A stretch of DNA of 64,000 bases from Chrysogorgia sp. JL179-B06 (GCA_035772405.1 JAYKKM010000193.1:2813501-2877500), one strand, 5' to 3'. Shown: positions 45,555 to 57,310, counted from the stretch's first letter. The notes: generated by a model not told the origin, from the letters alone. Numbers and translations are program-made.

Positions 45555-48500
45555 AACCATATATTGTATTTACTTTAAAAACAATCGTTGCAGAAATTAG
45601 TTGGAAATCTAGCGAGGAAACCTTTAACACGTCTTTCTCGGCATCCCCTCTCCCCCATTTCAATGTTGTTTGATATGAAGAACATTTTAATTCTTCTTGG
45701 AGCGCGTTGCCCTAACTTTTGAATGACAACAACATTGAAAAGGGGGAGAGGGGGGCTTAAGCTTGGTTTTCATATATCGCAATTCATCGCCGACGCTCAC
45801 ATTTGCGATGATCGGGGATTGTCCCCGACGATCGGCGATCATCCCAGACAATCGCCGACGGTCGCCGATCAAGGCGGGAAATTATTATTTTTCCAAATGG
45901 CTGCCGCTATTAACAATAGATTATTACTACATACGAAGCTTTTACTTGTCATAGCACTATTACTAAAAAAGAAAAGGCTCTACTAAAGTCAGTCCTTATA
46001 GTTTCATACCTGCGCTTAACAAAGTCAATTGGTTAGTCAAGTCGTCGTGCGATTATCTTCCCGCAGAATTTGATGCCCGGTTATATACAGTGGGAAATTC
46101 CCTAATGATTTCCATATTCTCGTTGATCTGTACATTTTCACCCGCCATTTTGAAGTACTTGGTTTTCTTCTAGAGACTGGTTCCTAATTTGTCTTATTGT
46201 CTCCACCTAGTTAATGTAGACAGTCTACATTGGTAACAAGTAGCTGTTAATGTATGATGTCTACATTAACTCAACTCGCGCTAAAATAACGATAGTTAGC
46301 GCATGCGTTTAACACTTAACAGTCAATTTCTAATCCCACATTCTTGGTCTCTCTCACTAGTCTATTAATCTAGCAACCCAGATATGCTGGGGAATATATA
46401 GGCACAGAATAAGTATTGAGCAGAAGGTCCACTCGGGGGTACGCGGTGTCCTCGTTTTTTAGTGCGCATGCGTTGCGCCGCCATGTTGAAAGCAAGTAAA
46501 CTCCAGCGTCTCAACAAGGAACAACATGGCGGAAAACGAAGTTGGGTCACTAAAATGGCTCTAGCTGGAAAACTATTACGGCGATTTTCATTTTACTCTG
46601 ATATATTATAAATGGAAGGTAAGAGATTAATTTACTTGTGGTTAGAAGGTACATACACAATTTTTTTGTGTGGAATTTAGCTAGTTCTGAGTGATGATTT
46701 CGGTCATGACACAATGAATCTAGTACGGTATGTCAAGTCGAGATAAACTTTTCTCAATAACAGTTTTATTCATTATATAGTATTTGTGCATGTCAGTTAA
46801 AATCCTAATGTCACGACTGAAATCCTAATGTACTGTGTGTAGATTTCCCTTGTTTTTAAAAATTATACCTTCAAGATATGGTCGTTCAACACTTCAACGT
46901 TGCCTAAAATATACACCAAGTTTAATAATAGAATTGCCTCGCAGCGTTCCTTAAAATTCAGTTCAATTCAGTCATTAATAATACCAGATACATGCGATTT
47001 CATCCTTCTTCTCTGTTTTATGTTTGCCGAGTTCTTATAGCGTTTTTACTCTTATGCCTATAATGCCTGTAAATACATATTTGTGTATGGACAATTAGGC
47101 TTTTTACTGTCTTGTTTGTTTGCCTACCTTGCCATATTTTTTAAAGTTTTAGATTATTATAATATATGCGTTTTTTATTCTTCATTTTAGTTGATGTTAT
47201 GTTTGAACTTCAGCTGGATTTGACAGTTCATTGAATTGAAAGCAAGCTTCCATTCTTCAAGAGACAAGTTGATGGGAATTTTGATGAAACACTCTCAAAT
47301 GCTCCAAATTCAGACCATTAAGTTTCACTAAGATTATACATAATGGACCATATTTGTCTGCTGTACGTATACTGACATATTTGACTGTATTGTTGTTCCT
47401 GGATTTCAACTCACAATAAGAAACTGACCAGACTGTTCAAGGCATTTATTGTGATTTAATGCATGTTTTGACAAATGATAAAGATAATAATTATATGTTG
47501 CTGCAGATTATTTTAAATATCAATGAAAGCATTATTTTTGTATGTCTTAATGTTTAATCAAAATGTTTAAAAGTACAATGTTGAGACACTGTAACAGCAT
47601 ATTAACTAAAGTTAGAAGATTGAAAATAAAAAGGGAGGTGTTTTAGAAGAGTTAATTAAAAGGGAGTCTGTCATTTGGGTTTAAAAAAGGCAGGATATCA
47701 CAGAGATGGGAACTCAGGGGTTAAAAAGTAGGACTTCAAAGAAAGACTGCTTATTATAACTTGGGGTCAAAAGAGGGGAGTGATCAGCCACAAACGTTTT
47801 ATACAACAGGGAGGGAACAATGATAACCCAACAGCAGTATAATTCACTTGGACACAAGACTTGGATGATCTTCTTGCCCAGTTTACACAAACACTATAAA
47901 ACAGCATATTCCAAAAAATAATGACATCCTGAAAATCCAAGATTTGAGTCAAGACAAGACTATTAATGTAAAATTGTGATTCAACTTTATTTCAAAGTCA
48001 TCTTCAGGCAAAGTGATTACAAAAAATGTCTAGATCTCTATACAGTGGGATGTAGAAATATCAAATGCAACAACACTGGTTTCCATATCTCCTCTGACTC
48101 CTCAAACCTTGGATATTGGGTAAACTGATTATTTATAGGGAGACAAATGTCAAACATCAAAGAAAATTCCATTGCAATGAAGATCCACTGTTGCTCAACT
48201 TGCAAAGAAGCCCTGGTCTCAGACAATCTAGACCTCATCATTCAGCTGGAAGATATTTTTGTCAACACTTCTCCATTTTCACCAAGAGCTCCTGTGTTGG
48301 AGGCAATATCCTGGAGCTATTGAAGAATGTATAAATATTCCTGTGCTGTGAAGAATTCCTTCTCGAAGTTGTTTTTGAGAATGCGAATTTATTATTGTTT
48401 GAAATTTGCAAACTGTGACCTTTCCTCTAATAAAAGAAAGGAAAGAAAGATGTGAAGGTGGCACATCTTTAAAATAATTACTATAAATCAACAAAGGAAA

Positions 48501-49655
48501 TGGGAACAGCACTGTAAAATACTGTAGAGAAGCCTGACAACCAGTGTTATTATAACCATGGATAGTAAATAGACTATCGTCTATTTAAATAGTCTATTTA
48601 CTATCCATGTTATAACAAAGCTGATGATTTCAACTTTCAAGCGTGTGGTTAAATTTAAATTTATTAATGCCGAACAGAAAAACTTTGGTTTGATCAAATA
48701 TCGAATATATCAAATGTAAATAACTCCACTAAGTAGTCTAAAAAACAAGTAACAATACAAGCAAATATGGGATTTGTAAAAATATAGGCTACAGACAATT
48801 TGAAAAACTCGAGGACAGACCGAGTTGTCAAATATAAAATCGCGAAAATTACCCGTTTAACATGTTAAATTGCCTTCTAACCACAATAAAATTGATCACC
48901 TACCTTTGCTTTAGACGTACTAGCCGTGGAAAGAAAATCGGCGTGCAAAATTTTGAGATATAGCCGTTCAAATGATCCAAACCCGTTTTTCGCCATATTA
49001 ATTACTGTTCACCTGGCTGGAGTTTACTTGCTTTCAACATGGCGGCCGGTATGCGCGGAGCGACATGCGCGAGGACAAAAACTTCAAAGGTTCCGACGCG
49101 AGTGGACCTTCTGCTCAATACTTATTCTGTGATATAGGGATGGCATGAAAACTCTTAGGGTTAGGGTTAGGGTTAGGATCTTTGTTGTTTTGGGGTTAGC
49201 GGTTATTTGTTAATGTAGACATCATACTCGGGCCCGCAGTAATTGGCAATTGCTGTTGCGGTGTCCCTGCCAACGTTTGTCACTTTGTATTTTATTTTCT
49301 TTATTATGTATGTATTTTGTATTTGACGAAGTTAATAAATTCAAAAAAATTCAAATTCAAATACATTCACAGCTACGTGTTACCAATGTAGACTGGGTTG
49401 GTTTTGCTTGTCCTAATTCATCGGCGGCGACAGTCGGCGATCATCGGGAGAAACACATTTTTTTGGTTCTTGCGATGATCGGGGATTGTCCCCGATTGCC
49501 GGTTTTCATAATCCTATTTCGTCGCAATTCATAGCAAAGCTGTATCGGCAATCATCGGCGATGAATTGCGATATATGAAAACCGGCTTTAACGTTGTTGA
49601 AAAGGAGAACTTTCCCAATATTTTCTGCAACGATTGTAGTATATTTAATTAACGG
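45555..49655. repeat. Large (about 4.1 kb) inverted-repeat structure before VWA exon 4
   Basis: Three sets of matching arms are nested. ACAATCGTTGCAGAAA near 45580 pairs with TTTCTGCAACGATTG near 49625. GGTTTTCATATATCGCAATT near 45765 pairs with AATTGCGATATATGAAAACC near 49565. AATAAGTATTGAGCAGAAGG near 46410 pairs with CCTTCTGCTCAATACTTATT near 49105. GATCGGGGATTGTCCCCGA hairpins lie in both arms. Either one large decayed DNA transposon or several inserted into each other. It ends about 55 bp before the VWA2 acceptor. Confidence 0.65.
48551..48615. repeat. Perfect short hairpin
   Basis: ATGGATAGTAAATAGACTAT and ATAGTCTATTTACTATCCAT face each other with almost no loop. Confidence 0.8.
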
Positions 49656-49710
49656 AGAACGAATAAAGATATTGAAGACAAATACCCATTCCTTTTTTGT
49701 TTCGTTTTAG

Positions 49711-50289
49711 TATGCAACCGTAACTTTGACGTGGCTTTTCTCATTCCAACGGTAAATAGTGTCGGAGAGAAAGGTTTAGAGGACATAAAACTTGTCATTA
49801 GTGCTCTCCTGTCAACATTTAGCATAAAGAAATACAGAGGAGTGCATATTGCCTTTTTCACGTGCGCAGAGGTCGGTGAGGTTGTCAAGAAGTTTGATGA
49901 CTACTTCGACAAAACGAAAATACGAAATGTTTTGAAATCCTTAAAACCCAGTGGAAGGGATATGAAACTGGAGAATTGCTTGAGGGACGCAAGCGTTGAC
50001 TTATTTGATGTTCGTGGTGGAGTAAGGAACATGGTAGACAAGTATCTGATTGTTATTGGAGATGGTAGATCTTCGTTTTCACAGCAAGCCGTTCGTGATT
50101 CTCTCTCGTCTCTCAGAAATCAAGGTGTAAAGATACTGGCGTGGGCGCGCAGTTCCAATCAGGCCAGTATAGCCAGGATGAGAGCCATTAGCAATGAGCC
50201 AAACGAGATCTGGTTTAGCCAAATGCAGCGTAGAGAGGTTGAAAATGCTGGGTTTTTTGCCAGATCAATTTCGGAAAAGCTTTGTAAAG
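49711..50289 (+). CDS. Secreted VWA/WAP protein, exon 4 (complete VWA2, degenerate MIDAS)
   Basis: Acceptor TTCGTTTTAG, two bases, 192 codons plus one, donor G|GTAGGC (phase 1-1). A whole VWA domain lies in one exon: CNRNFDVAFLIPTVNSVGEK (strand 1), VHIAFFTCAEVGEVV (strand 2 region), CLRDASVDLF, YLIVIGDGRSSFS (strand 4) and VKILAWARSSNQ, ending with KLCK. Where VWA1 has DQSGS this domain has IPTVNS, so the DxSxS aspartate and first serine are gone. The fourth-strand GDG is kept. Metal-dependent binding by this domain is therefore unlikely; a structural role or different ligand mode is inferred. Unlike VWA1 and VWA3 it has no internal intron. Confidence 0.88.
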
Positions 50290-50332
50290 GTAGGCGGTAA
50301 CTAGAATGCAACAGCAATATTAGTCAAACTCC

Positions 50333-51127
50333 GATGCCACCAGGGGCGTAGGAAGCAGGGGTGCACAATATTATAAAAAAGGGGGAGGGGGCGGAGTAGC
50401 TTTCGGCCCCCCCAAAAAAATTGAATTTGAAAGAAAAATTGCAGTAAAAATTCGAAAGTAGAAGTTCGAAAACAACATCTTCCTAATCAACATCTATTAA
50501 TGTTCTCTTAAACTGTCATGTTAAGTAATTGAAAAAAAAATCACAATATCTTTGCATGTTAACCCGAGTGTTTTACTAAACTAAAGTACTAATATTTCTC
50601 TGGTTTACGCAGCCCTACTCTAGTAGGCTTTCTTTTTTAACTAAGCAGAATTGGAAATCGCGGAATGATTGAGGCTAAAAGGTAGCCCCGGTTGAAAAAA
50701 CGTTCTGAATGTCCATGTCGGACTCGCTGACCATTGCATTAATATGTTGTCAGTGGTTCCCAGGGGCGGCGTGGCTCAAAAATAGGGCCCGGGAAAACTA
50801 TTCGATTGGGGCTCACAGCGGGAGAGCAGGATGTGTCATTGTTTGGGGCCTGCTTGGGGCCCACCACAGTCCAAAATATAACATTTTATAAACTTCTGAG
50901 CTGAAAAATCACCGCTCAGAATGGAGGAAATGCCATTTGCAGGAATCTAGGTTTCAAAAATTTTCGGGGGCATACCCCCCGACCCTCCTAGAAAGCCTCA
51001 CGCCTACGGCGCTCAGATAAATAGTTATCATGACCACCCCGGCCATTTGGGACTAGCTTCGCCACTGACAGGTACAACGAAAATTTTGCTTTGGTCGGCC
51101 CCCCGCTTCCTACGCCCCTGGATGCCG
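50333..51127. repeat. Inverted-repeat element with GATGCCACCAGGGGCGTAGG ends
   Basis: CCAGGGGCGTAGGAAGC at the left is mirrored by GCTTCCTACGCCCCTGG at the right, with GGCCCCCC tracts inside both ends. Related to 14646-15172. ORFs inside are uninformative. Confidence 0.75.
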
Positions 51128-51316
51128 CATTACTGTTTGAGACTCCAAGAGCGAGATCTGTACCGGAAATACTTTCCCGTACATTTCGCGTGCAGACCAC
51201 TGATCTCTAAATAAAGACTGAGTCGAGCAACTGTTGTTTAGATGCTGCGAAAAAATGAAGCCGAGAATATTTCGCGGCGGCCATCTTGAATGGACCACGC
51301 TATATATTTGTACTGT

Positions 51317-52378
51317 AGGCGACGCAATTTTCCGTATTTTCCGTTTCGTAAACGGTCGTTGCCACCAGTTACGGTCGATGCCACCATTTCACTGGCGTTA
51401 ACGCGTCACACCACGCGTTTGAAAATTTCACGCAACGCCACGCGTGCCGTCAAACAAAAACTGGGACTTGCCCACTGCGGAAGCAAGCTAATGGTTGACA
51501 TGCGGTTAAATGCAGGAATTGCTCCGACCTGTCATTGGACGATAAAAATATTAACAACTGTGTCAATGGTGAATAATTAATTACTCTATCAAAACGACAA
51601 CCGCTGTTTACATATTTATCTATATCTAAATAGACCAACGAATACACGGAAACCTATTGCTTGTATTTAATAAATAAAGAAAGAATGGTTATGTCTTAAA
51701 CTAATATGTTATAAATATTTTCTACGATTTATATTACCGGGAGATTGAAGACGTATGAATTCAACATGCGATCGAGAATCAGAAATATATTTTAATGCCA
51801 CAAACAACAAGAATGTTGCTTAAAGCTATTCCGTACTTACATGAGTGCTGAATAAACTTTTACTTTCAAAAAGGTTCGAAGAACACTAAACACTAACCTT
51901 AAAATACTAACCTTAAAACTAACCCTGCTTTAGAACGGAATAGCTTTAAGCATACATTATTGTTGTTTGCATGCACGGAAACCATGACATTAAAATATAA
52001 TGCCATGGCATTAAAATATATTCATGATTCTCGATCGTGTGTTGAATTCATACGTCTTCAATCTCCCGGTAATATAAATCGTGCGAAAATATTTATAACG
52101 TGAGTTCAACTGTTCAAGACATAACCATTCTTTCTTCATTTATTCAATACAATCGATAGGTTTCCGTATATTAATTTTCCGTGTATTAACCGCAATTGTT
52201 GGTGTATGAAAATCAGTGATGAAAATGCGGTTGCGTGGCGTGAAATGTTCATACGCGTGTGCGATCATATCGTGTTTCAGAAGGACAGGATGTGACGCGT
52301 TAACGCCAGTGAAATGGTGGCATCGACCGTAACTGGTGGCAACGACCGTTTACGAAACGGAAAATTGCGTAGGCGACA
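51317..52378. repeat. Large foldback with GTTTCGTAAACGGTCGTTGC arms
   Basis: GTTTCGTAAACGGTCGTTGC, then TCGATGCCACCATTTCACTG and GTTAACGCGTCACACC return complemented at 52295-52370. The inner arms (GAAGACGTATGAATTCAACA and others) match to near the centre at about 51850-51930. Total 1.06 kb with arms of about 500 bp. The segments at 55447-55909 share the outer motif. Confidence 0.85.
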
Positions 52379-52744
52379 GAGACTATACTGTACCTGTCTC
52401 TAATATTTTAAGATGCTAAAATGAATTGGTTGTCGAAAGTTTTCCATAATCTCTTTCGCCTATAGTAAAACTATATAACGTGGTCCCAACAAAATGGCCG
52501 CCACGAGCTACTTCCGGCTTCATTTTCTGAACAATAGTTGCTCGATCCAGGCTTTATTTACAGATCGGGCAAACGATTAAAATAAGGAATTTATTATACG
52601 GCTTTTTGGCTCGTCTTCAGTCCTCAGATGCCGCCGTTTTCATTACTACTTAGCTAGTACGTTTCTCTTCATGTTTTCACCAGTTAGGTATTTATTTGCC
52701 GTGCTTTTAGATGAATATAACTTTAAAGAAAAGCGATATACTGG

Positions 52745-53195
52745 TGTTCGTGGTTAAAGATACCTACAGACGATACGTGGACGATCGTCAAGCTCATATC
52801 CTCAGAAAAATGATTCTGAGTCCCGTTTAGGAGTCGAACCTGCTGTACTCCGAGCTCTCCCACATTCACTACAACATTGTGTATATTAACGCATCCAAGC
52901 ATTACCGATATATAGTGACTGCCGCATAGGCAGTACATATATCAATCGAACCAGTACATCATTGTAACCTTCGCTCTGCATCTGAGTCTCGTTAGCTCAA
53001 TGGTTAGAGCGTCTCACCGGCAATCAGAAGGTTACAGGTTCGATTCCTGTACGGGAATGAGTCCTCATTTTTCTGAGGATATGAGCTTGACGATCGTCCA
53101 CGTATCGTCTGTCTACTCCGAGCTCTCCCACATTCACTACAACATTGTGTATATTAGCGCAGAGAATAAGCATCTAGCACTACCAGTACTAGCTC
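52745..53195 (+). mobile_element. Family 1 tRNA-derived SINE composite, most complete copy
   Basis: A box TAGCTCAATGGTTAGAGCG from 52992 and B box GGTTCGATTCC at 53037-53047 are both intact. Inverted flanks on either side (GACGATCGTCAAGCTCATAT / ATGAGCTTGACGATCGTC and ACTCCGAGCTCTCCCACATT twice) make it a composite. The segment GTACATATATCAAT at about 52935 is the empty equivalent of the mariner-like insertion at 15395. Confidence 0.8.
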
Positions 53196-53638
53196 TCCTG
53201 TAGGGAAAGGACCGCATAAATCGCATAATCCATGGACCTATTGGAAGCTACATGAACTAATATCTCGCGTCGTTCTTGAGATATCTAGACTTTTGTGACT
53301 ATGCAAATGAATAACCTATAGACGTCAAGATGTTTCTACACTTTTAGAAAATCAAGTATATCTTTGTGATCATAGGCGGAGGAACCGCCCCCCCCCCCCC
53401 CCCTCCCCAATTTTAAATGACACAATCTATGGCCATCACCATCTTTATTTTCGAGAGAGTTTGACGAAAACAAGCTATTGTCCGTCGGTTTTCGGACAAT
53501 GGACAGTTGTCCGTCGGTTATCAACCAATCAAAATCTAGATAGAGTAAAAAATTCGTAAGTATCTCCCTTAAGTGGTAGAGCACCGAGCACGGATCTAGA
53601 TTGCCATGCCTGTTGCAGTTTCAAGAAGCTTTTAGTGG

Positions 53639-53690
53639 AAGGGTTAGGGTTAGGTTTATAGGGTTAGGGTTAGTATTAGCGTTAGTATTA
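53639..53690 (+). repeat. TTAGGG-like interstitial tract
   Basis: AGGGTTAGGGTTAGG then TTAGTATTAGCGTTAGTATT, a degenerate telomere-type repeat. Confidence 0.75.
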
Positions 53691-54060
53691 GGAAACCTGC
53701 TTAATTACAAATCGTAAACAGGATGGCGGCCATCTTGAAACCTACCTCCGGTCCATACCAGGTCCATACCCTTTAGCCACGACCGATAATTTATTCTACC
53801 AAAATCATGCAGAATAGCCACATTTGTCCTATACTACCGCGTAATAATGATTAAGGATTTATCTGATAGAGTTTTAACAACACAATCTGAAGGAGAACTG
53901 TAGTAAAAAATAAATCACTTAGTATACTGTTTGGAAATGTTAATAGTTTTACGGTATGTGCTCTTGTACTCGAGATATCGTTTTCATTCTTGCCGCCATT
54001 TTAGAGTTTGCTCGACGGCTCATAGTCGATGTACAGCGGCGGTTTTCATTTCAATTTTGA
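53691..54060. other. VWA gene intron, includes a family C repeat fragment
   Basis: 53935-54062 contains CTTGTACTCGAGATATCG and TTTAGAGTTTGCTCGACGGC, as in 31110-31240. The rest is unremarkable. Confidence 0.5.
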
Positions 54061-54554
54061 GGAAGATACTAGATATCATCGACCTAAACTAGGTGCGCCA
54101 ACAATCAGTAATCTAGGTGTCAGCGGTATGACTGTTCATTTCTTACAGGACATGTTTAAGACATTGTTTCTTTCTTTTTCGTAACCAAAATGTGGTTAAC
54201 ACGTCAGAATACATCCGGGGGTTAGGATCTAAGTTATTTTGGGATTAGCAGTTCTATGGGATAAATTTAAGTTGTTTATGATATACATCATAGAACTGCT
54301 AATCCCAAAACAACTTAGATCCTAACCCTAACCCCCCGCCTAATTAGTTTTCTAATCCTAACCACCCGCCTTAAATGTCTTCCTAACCTTAACCCTAACC
54401 CCCGCTGTATTTTGACGTATTAACCGCATTTTGGTTGCGAAAAATAAAGAAACGATGTCTTAAACATGGCCCACATTGAAAACGACCGGAAATTTAATAT
54501 ACCGCTGACACCTGGATGACTGATTGTTGGCGCACCACATCTAGTATCTTCCCA
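54061..54554. repeat. Foldback with GGTGCGCCAACAATCAGT ends and CCTAAC-rich interior
   Basis: GGAAGATACTAGAT and GGTGCGCCAACAATCAGT at the left are mirrored at the right. The centre pairs AACTGCTAATCCCAAAACAA with its complement and carries AACCCTAACCCC tracts. A single end of the same kind is at about 19136. Confidence 0.75.
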
Positions 54555-54630
54555 ATTCTAATCTTCCAAATTAACATTTCTAAGCATAACTGTTGGAGAT
54601 ATTTCAATAAAATATTATCAAACATCTAAA

Positions 54631-54780
54631 AAGGTTGGTGTACTGACGAAATAGTGTGTAAGTTGTCTAACGTTTTGAGTGAAGGCCCTTCGTCAGAGAG
54701 TGAAATACTGACGAAGGGCCTTCACTCGAAACGTTAAACAACTTACACGCTATTTCGGCAGTACACCAACCTTTTTAGAT
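54631..54780. mobile_element. Inverted Penelope-like ends with hammerhead-like core
   Basis: AAAGGTTGGTGTACTGACGA at the left is answered by TCGGCAGTACACCAACCTTT at the right. The right arm contains CTGACGA (54708-54714), a 13-nt hairpin-like spacer and GAAAC (54728-54732). The left arm, read on the minus strand, has the same CTGACGA but AAAAC. The two arms are thus inverted copies of one terminal sequence. A related pair is at 55946-56140. Confidence 0.55.
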
Positions 54781-55002
54781 ACACTGTCTACTCAGCACAA
54801 CACGTTTTATGACTCATTTGATTTAAATTTGATTTGTTTTTTGACTACAAGTATACTTTAATACAGATTCGTCTTCATTTATAATTTATATACACAACGT
54901 TGAATGGAAAAGCAGACACCTTTGACTTGGTTCTCTATAAAATATCTCATTTCGATAATAAAACTTGTTTAATAACTTATAACTTAATTTATTCCATTTT
55001 AG

Positions 55003-55164
55003 AGAAACAAGGCAAATGTCCGTATACAGCGACTCCTGAAACGTGTACCGAAAATGATGTTATTCATGAATGTGATTCAGATCTTGATAGCGTGAATCCA
55101 TGCCCAGGAGATACAAAATGTTGTCAGTTCGAATGCGGAAGAATATGCATTTCGCCAGTTTCAG
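55003..55164 (+). CDS. Secreted VWA/WAP protein, exon 5 (WAP domain)
   Basis: Acceptor TTCCATTTTAG, two bases, 53 codons plus one, donor CAG|GTAATT (phase 1-1). The translation, KQGKCPYTATPETC ... DSDLDSVNPCPGDTKCCQ, followed by ECGRIC, shows eight cysteines spaced as in a whey acidic protein four-disulfide core. The final 'CPG..KCC...CG..C' block is diagnostic. WAP domains are small extracellular folds, often protease inhibitors or structural spacers. Here one sits between two VWA domains, in phase with both neighbours. No P1-type inhibitory loop can be asserted from sequence alone. Confidence 0.85.
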
Positions 55165-55446
55165 GTAATTAGGTTATCCAAAATGTAATAGTGATTTAAA
55201 AGTGTTGTGCTGTGTCGGATGTGTAGAAATACTCTCTCTTCCACACAGGCTTCTTGTGCTTTTATATATACCGGTATTAAATGGGCTATTCGCTTTTCTT
55301 GGGGTTACAGGGTGTGTTTCGGGTACGTGTGGAGAGAATGGGTACGCGGAATCGCAAGCGCGTGGAGAAGACGGAAAAAGTGAAGCGTCCTTCTTGCTTG
55401 CATGCACGCCCTCCCAACCCGCGCTGCCCAAACTATGCGGAGGAGA

Positions 55447-55909
55447 GGCAGTTTTCCGTTTCGTAAACGGTCGTTGCCAACCGAAACGGTTGTTTCCAAC
55501 AATTCCAAAGAAAAACCTGGGACCAAATTTCTGTCGAAAGTCTATTTCATTAACACTCACCTTCATAAACATTTTAGACCAACCTTAACCATAACCATAA
55601 CTTTAATGCTAACCCTAACCCTAACCATAATTTTAATACTTTGCCCTAAAAAAAGAAAAAAGAAATAATGAAAAAATTCAAGAAAAAACACAAAATAATT
55701 GCCGGTGCGGGAATCTAACTCTAGATCCGTCGCACCACAAATCCAAACAAAAATCGTACTTAAGGCATTCTTACTTAAAGGTAAAGGTAAAGGGGTCATC
55801 CTAATCATCCTACGAACTATACGTCGGACGCAGCTCAACGCGTCGAAGGTTCCAGTTCCAGATTAACACCGTTAGAGTTGGCAACGATCGTTTACGAAAC
55901 GGAAAATAG
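55447..55909. repeat. Inverted-repeat element sharing ends with 51317-52378
   Basis: GTTTTCCGTTTCGTAAACGG plus TCGTTGCCA at the left and the complement at 55879-55909. The interior carries the telomere-like and tRNA-like segment 55576-55745. Confidence 0.7.
55576..55745 (-). repeat. Telomere-like tail plus tRNA-like head, second copy
   Basis: Plus-strand order: AACCCTAACCCTAACC, an A/AG-rich linker, then a tRNA-like segment whose reverse complement contains CTAGAGTTAGATTCCCGC. Same order and orientation as 20098-20310, though the tRNA-like parts differ. Confidence 0.45.
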
Positions 55910-55945
55910 TGGAGGAGAGTGGTAGACATACAAATCAACATCTCT

Positions 55946-56140
55946 AAAAGATTGGTGAACTGCCAAAGTAGTGTGTATAGGAGGCCTATATATCGTTTTG
56001 AACGAAGGTCCTTCGTCAGAGATTGAAACGCGAAGTGAAATAAACACCAGGTTTCACCCATCTGACGAAGGGTCTTCGCTCGAAACATTAGACCTACAAC
56101 ACACTATTTACTTGGCAGTGCACCAACGTTTCAGAGTATT
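55946..56140. mobile_element. Inverted Penelope-like ends, second pair
   Basis: AGATTGGTGAACTGCCAAAG at the left and TTGGCAGTGCACCAACGTTT at the right are inverted. The right arm has CTGACGA (56062-56068), a 13-nt spacer and GAAAC (56082-56086). The overall plan is that of 54631-54780, at greater divergence. Confidence 0.5.
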
Positions 56141-56298
56141 CGATTTGTAATTATATTAAACAATTACTTTATAAAGCGTGTCACCTTGGTGTCACATTTG
56201 CGGGTTAAAGGCATATGGACTTCTAGGTACGTACGTATTCCACATAAGGATGCGCAAATACATTGGACTGACGAGCAGACCAAGATGATGGCCAATAT

Positions 56299-56740
56299 TA
56301 AAGTGTCTATGAAGTGAAAAATTCGCTAGCATTTTTTTGCTCTAACGAACAAAGTAGCACGGCAGGATCGTTCACTGTAAATTTCAAGTGAATCTGCTGC
56401 AGAGTCTTCGAGCTATCAACTCTCAAAGTTTGGCATGGCTAAATGTTTTTGGTGAAATCTGAAACGCGCGGTTTATTGTCTTGTGGGTGTACTTACTATG
56501 CATAAGAACAATGGATTTGAACATTAACGATCCACCTGCACACGTCATATACCACATATATTCAATCCCAGTCTTTCCCTATTTTGTGACGTTAAACTAT
56601 GCCAATGGACAAACTTTGAGAGTTGATAGCTCGAAGACTCTGCAGCAGATTCACTTGAAATTTACAGTGAACGATCCTGCCGTGCTACTTTGTTCGTTAG
56701 AGCAAAAAAATGCTAGCGATTTTTTCACTTCATACTTTAA
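56299..56740. repeat. MITE with TTAAAGTGTCTATGAAGTGA ends
   Basis: Arms of about 125 bp (including CGTTCACTGTAAATTTCAAG and its complement) bound a short centre. The arms are close to identical, suggesting a recent insertion. Confidence 0.85.
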
Positions 56741-56900
56741 GGTTTATGTTAGTATTACTATTAAATCGTTAGTATTAAGGTTAGTATTAGGGTTAGTATT
56801 AGGGTTAGTATTAGGGTTAGTATAGTAGGGTTAGTATTGGGGTTAGTAGTAGGGTTAGTATTGGGGTTAGTATTAGGGTTAGTAATAGGGTTAGTTGTGG
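56741..56900 (+). repeat. TTAGTATTAGGG array
   Basis: About twelve units of TTAGTATTAGGG, TTAGTATTGGGG and TTAGTAGTAGGG, a two-hexamer derivative of the metazoan telomere repeat, about 80 bp before VWA exon 6. Confidence 0.85.
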
Positions 56901-56978
56901 AACCGCAACAACCTCATTCGATCTTAATAATATCCAAGCCAATGGTTTGTTTACCCAATTATTTTATGCACTTTTTAG

Positions 56979-57310
56979 ATTGTTTTAACCCAGTCGAAAT
57001 AGCTTTATTAGTTGACACGTCTGGCACGCGAGGAACTCTAAACGATGAGGATATCTTGATAGAATTCAAGGAGTTTGCTAAAGAATTTCTGCACAGTTTT
57101 AGTATCACCGAGAGTGCGGCAAGGGTTGCGCTTGTAGCTTATAGTAATGAAACTAAGCTTCACAAAGGATTTGGAAGTCAACCTAGCTTTACGAATCTCG
57201 AGCAAAAGATTAATTCTCTATCATTGTCCAACCAAGCCGTTGGAAACCTCGCAGAGGCCTTGGAGTTCACCGGAGAAAATGTTTTTAGTTTAAAAGGTGG
57301 TGTACGTCAG
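56979..57310 (+). CDS. Secreted VWA/WAP protein, exon 6 (VWA3, N-terminal half)
   Basis: Acceptor GCACTTTTTAG, two bases plus 110 codons, donor CAG|GTACGA (phase 1 in, 0 out). It begins CFNPVEIALLVDTSGTRGTL, the first VWA strand with a near-canonical MIDAS (DTSGT, Thr replacing the last Ser). AARVALVAYSNETKLHKGF is the second-strand region, and GNLAEALEFTGENVF is the region where VWA1 has the MIDAS threonine; here no Thr is present. It ends KGGVRQ. The outgoing phase and content require the exon at 58253 to finish the domain. Confidence 0.87.

Noticed and set aside
47950..48015. Minus-strand CTGAAGA followed by a GAAATAAAG tail, hammerhead-like
   Set aside because: The GAAA comes too early to leave a stem II hairpin, so it was left out of the ribozyme-like set.
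52985..53066. Possible functional tRNA gene
   Set aside because: A and B boxes are excellent, but the segment is one of several dispersed family 1 copies with a common non-tRNA body and lacks clean acceptor-stem pairing. Called a SINE.
55202..55588. 128-codon ORF on plus and 132-codon ORF on minus
   Set aside because: They overlap completely and lie in an intron and repeat boundary; no domain recognised.
56481..56825. 114-codon plus-strand ORF ending in a LVLGLVLGLV repeat
   Set aside because: The ending is translation of the TTAGTATTAGGG array and the beginning is a MITE arm.
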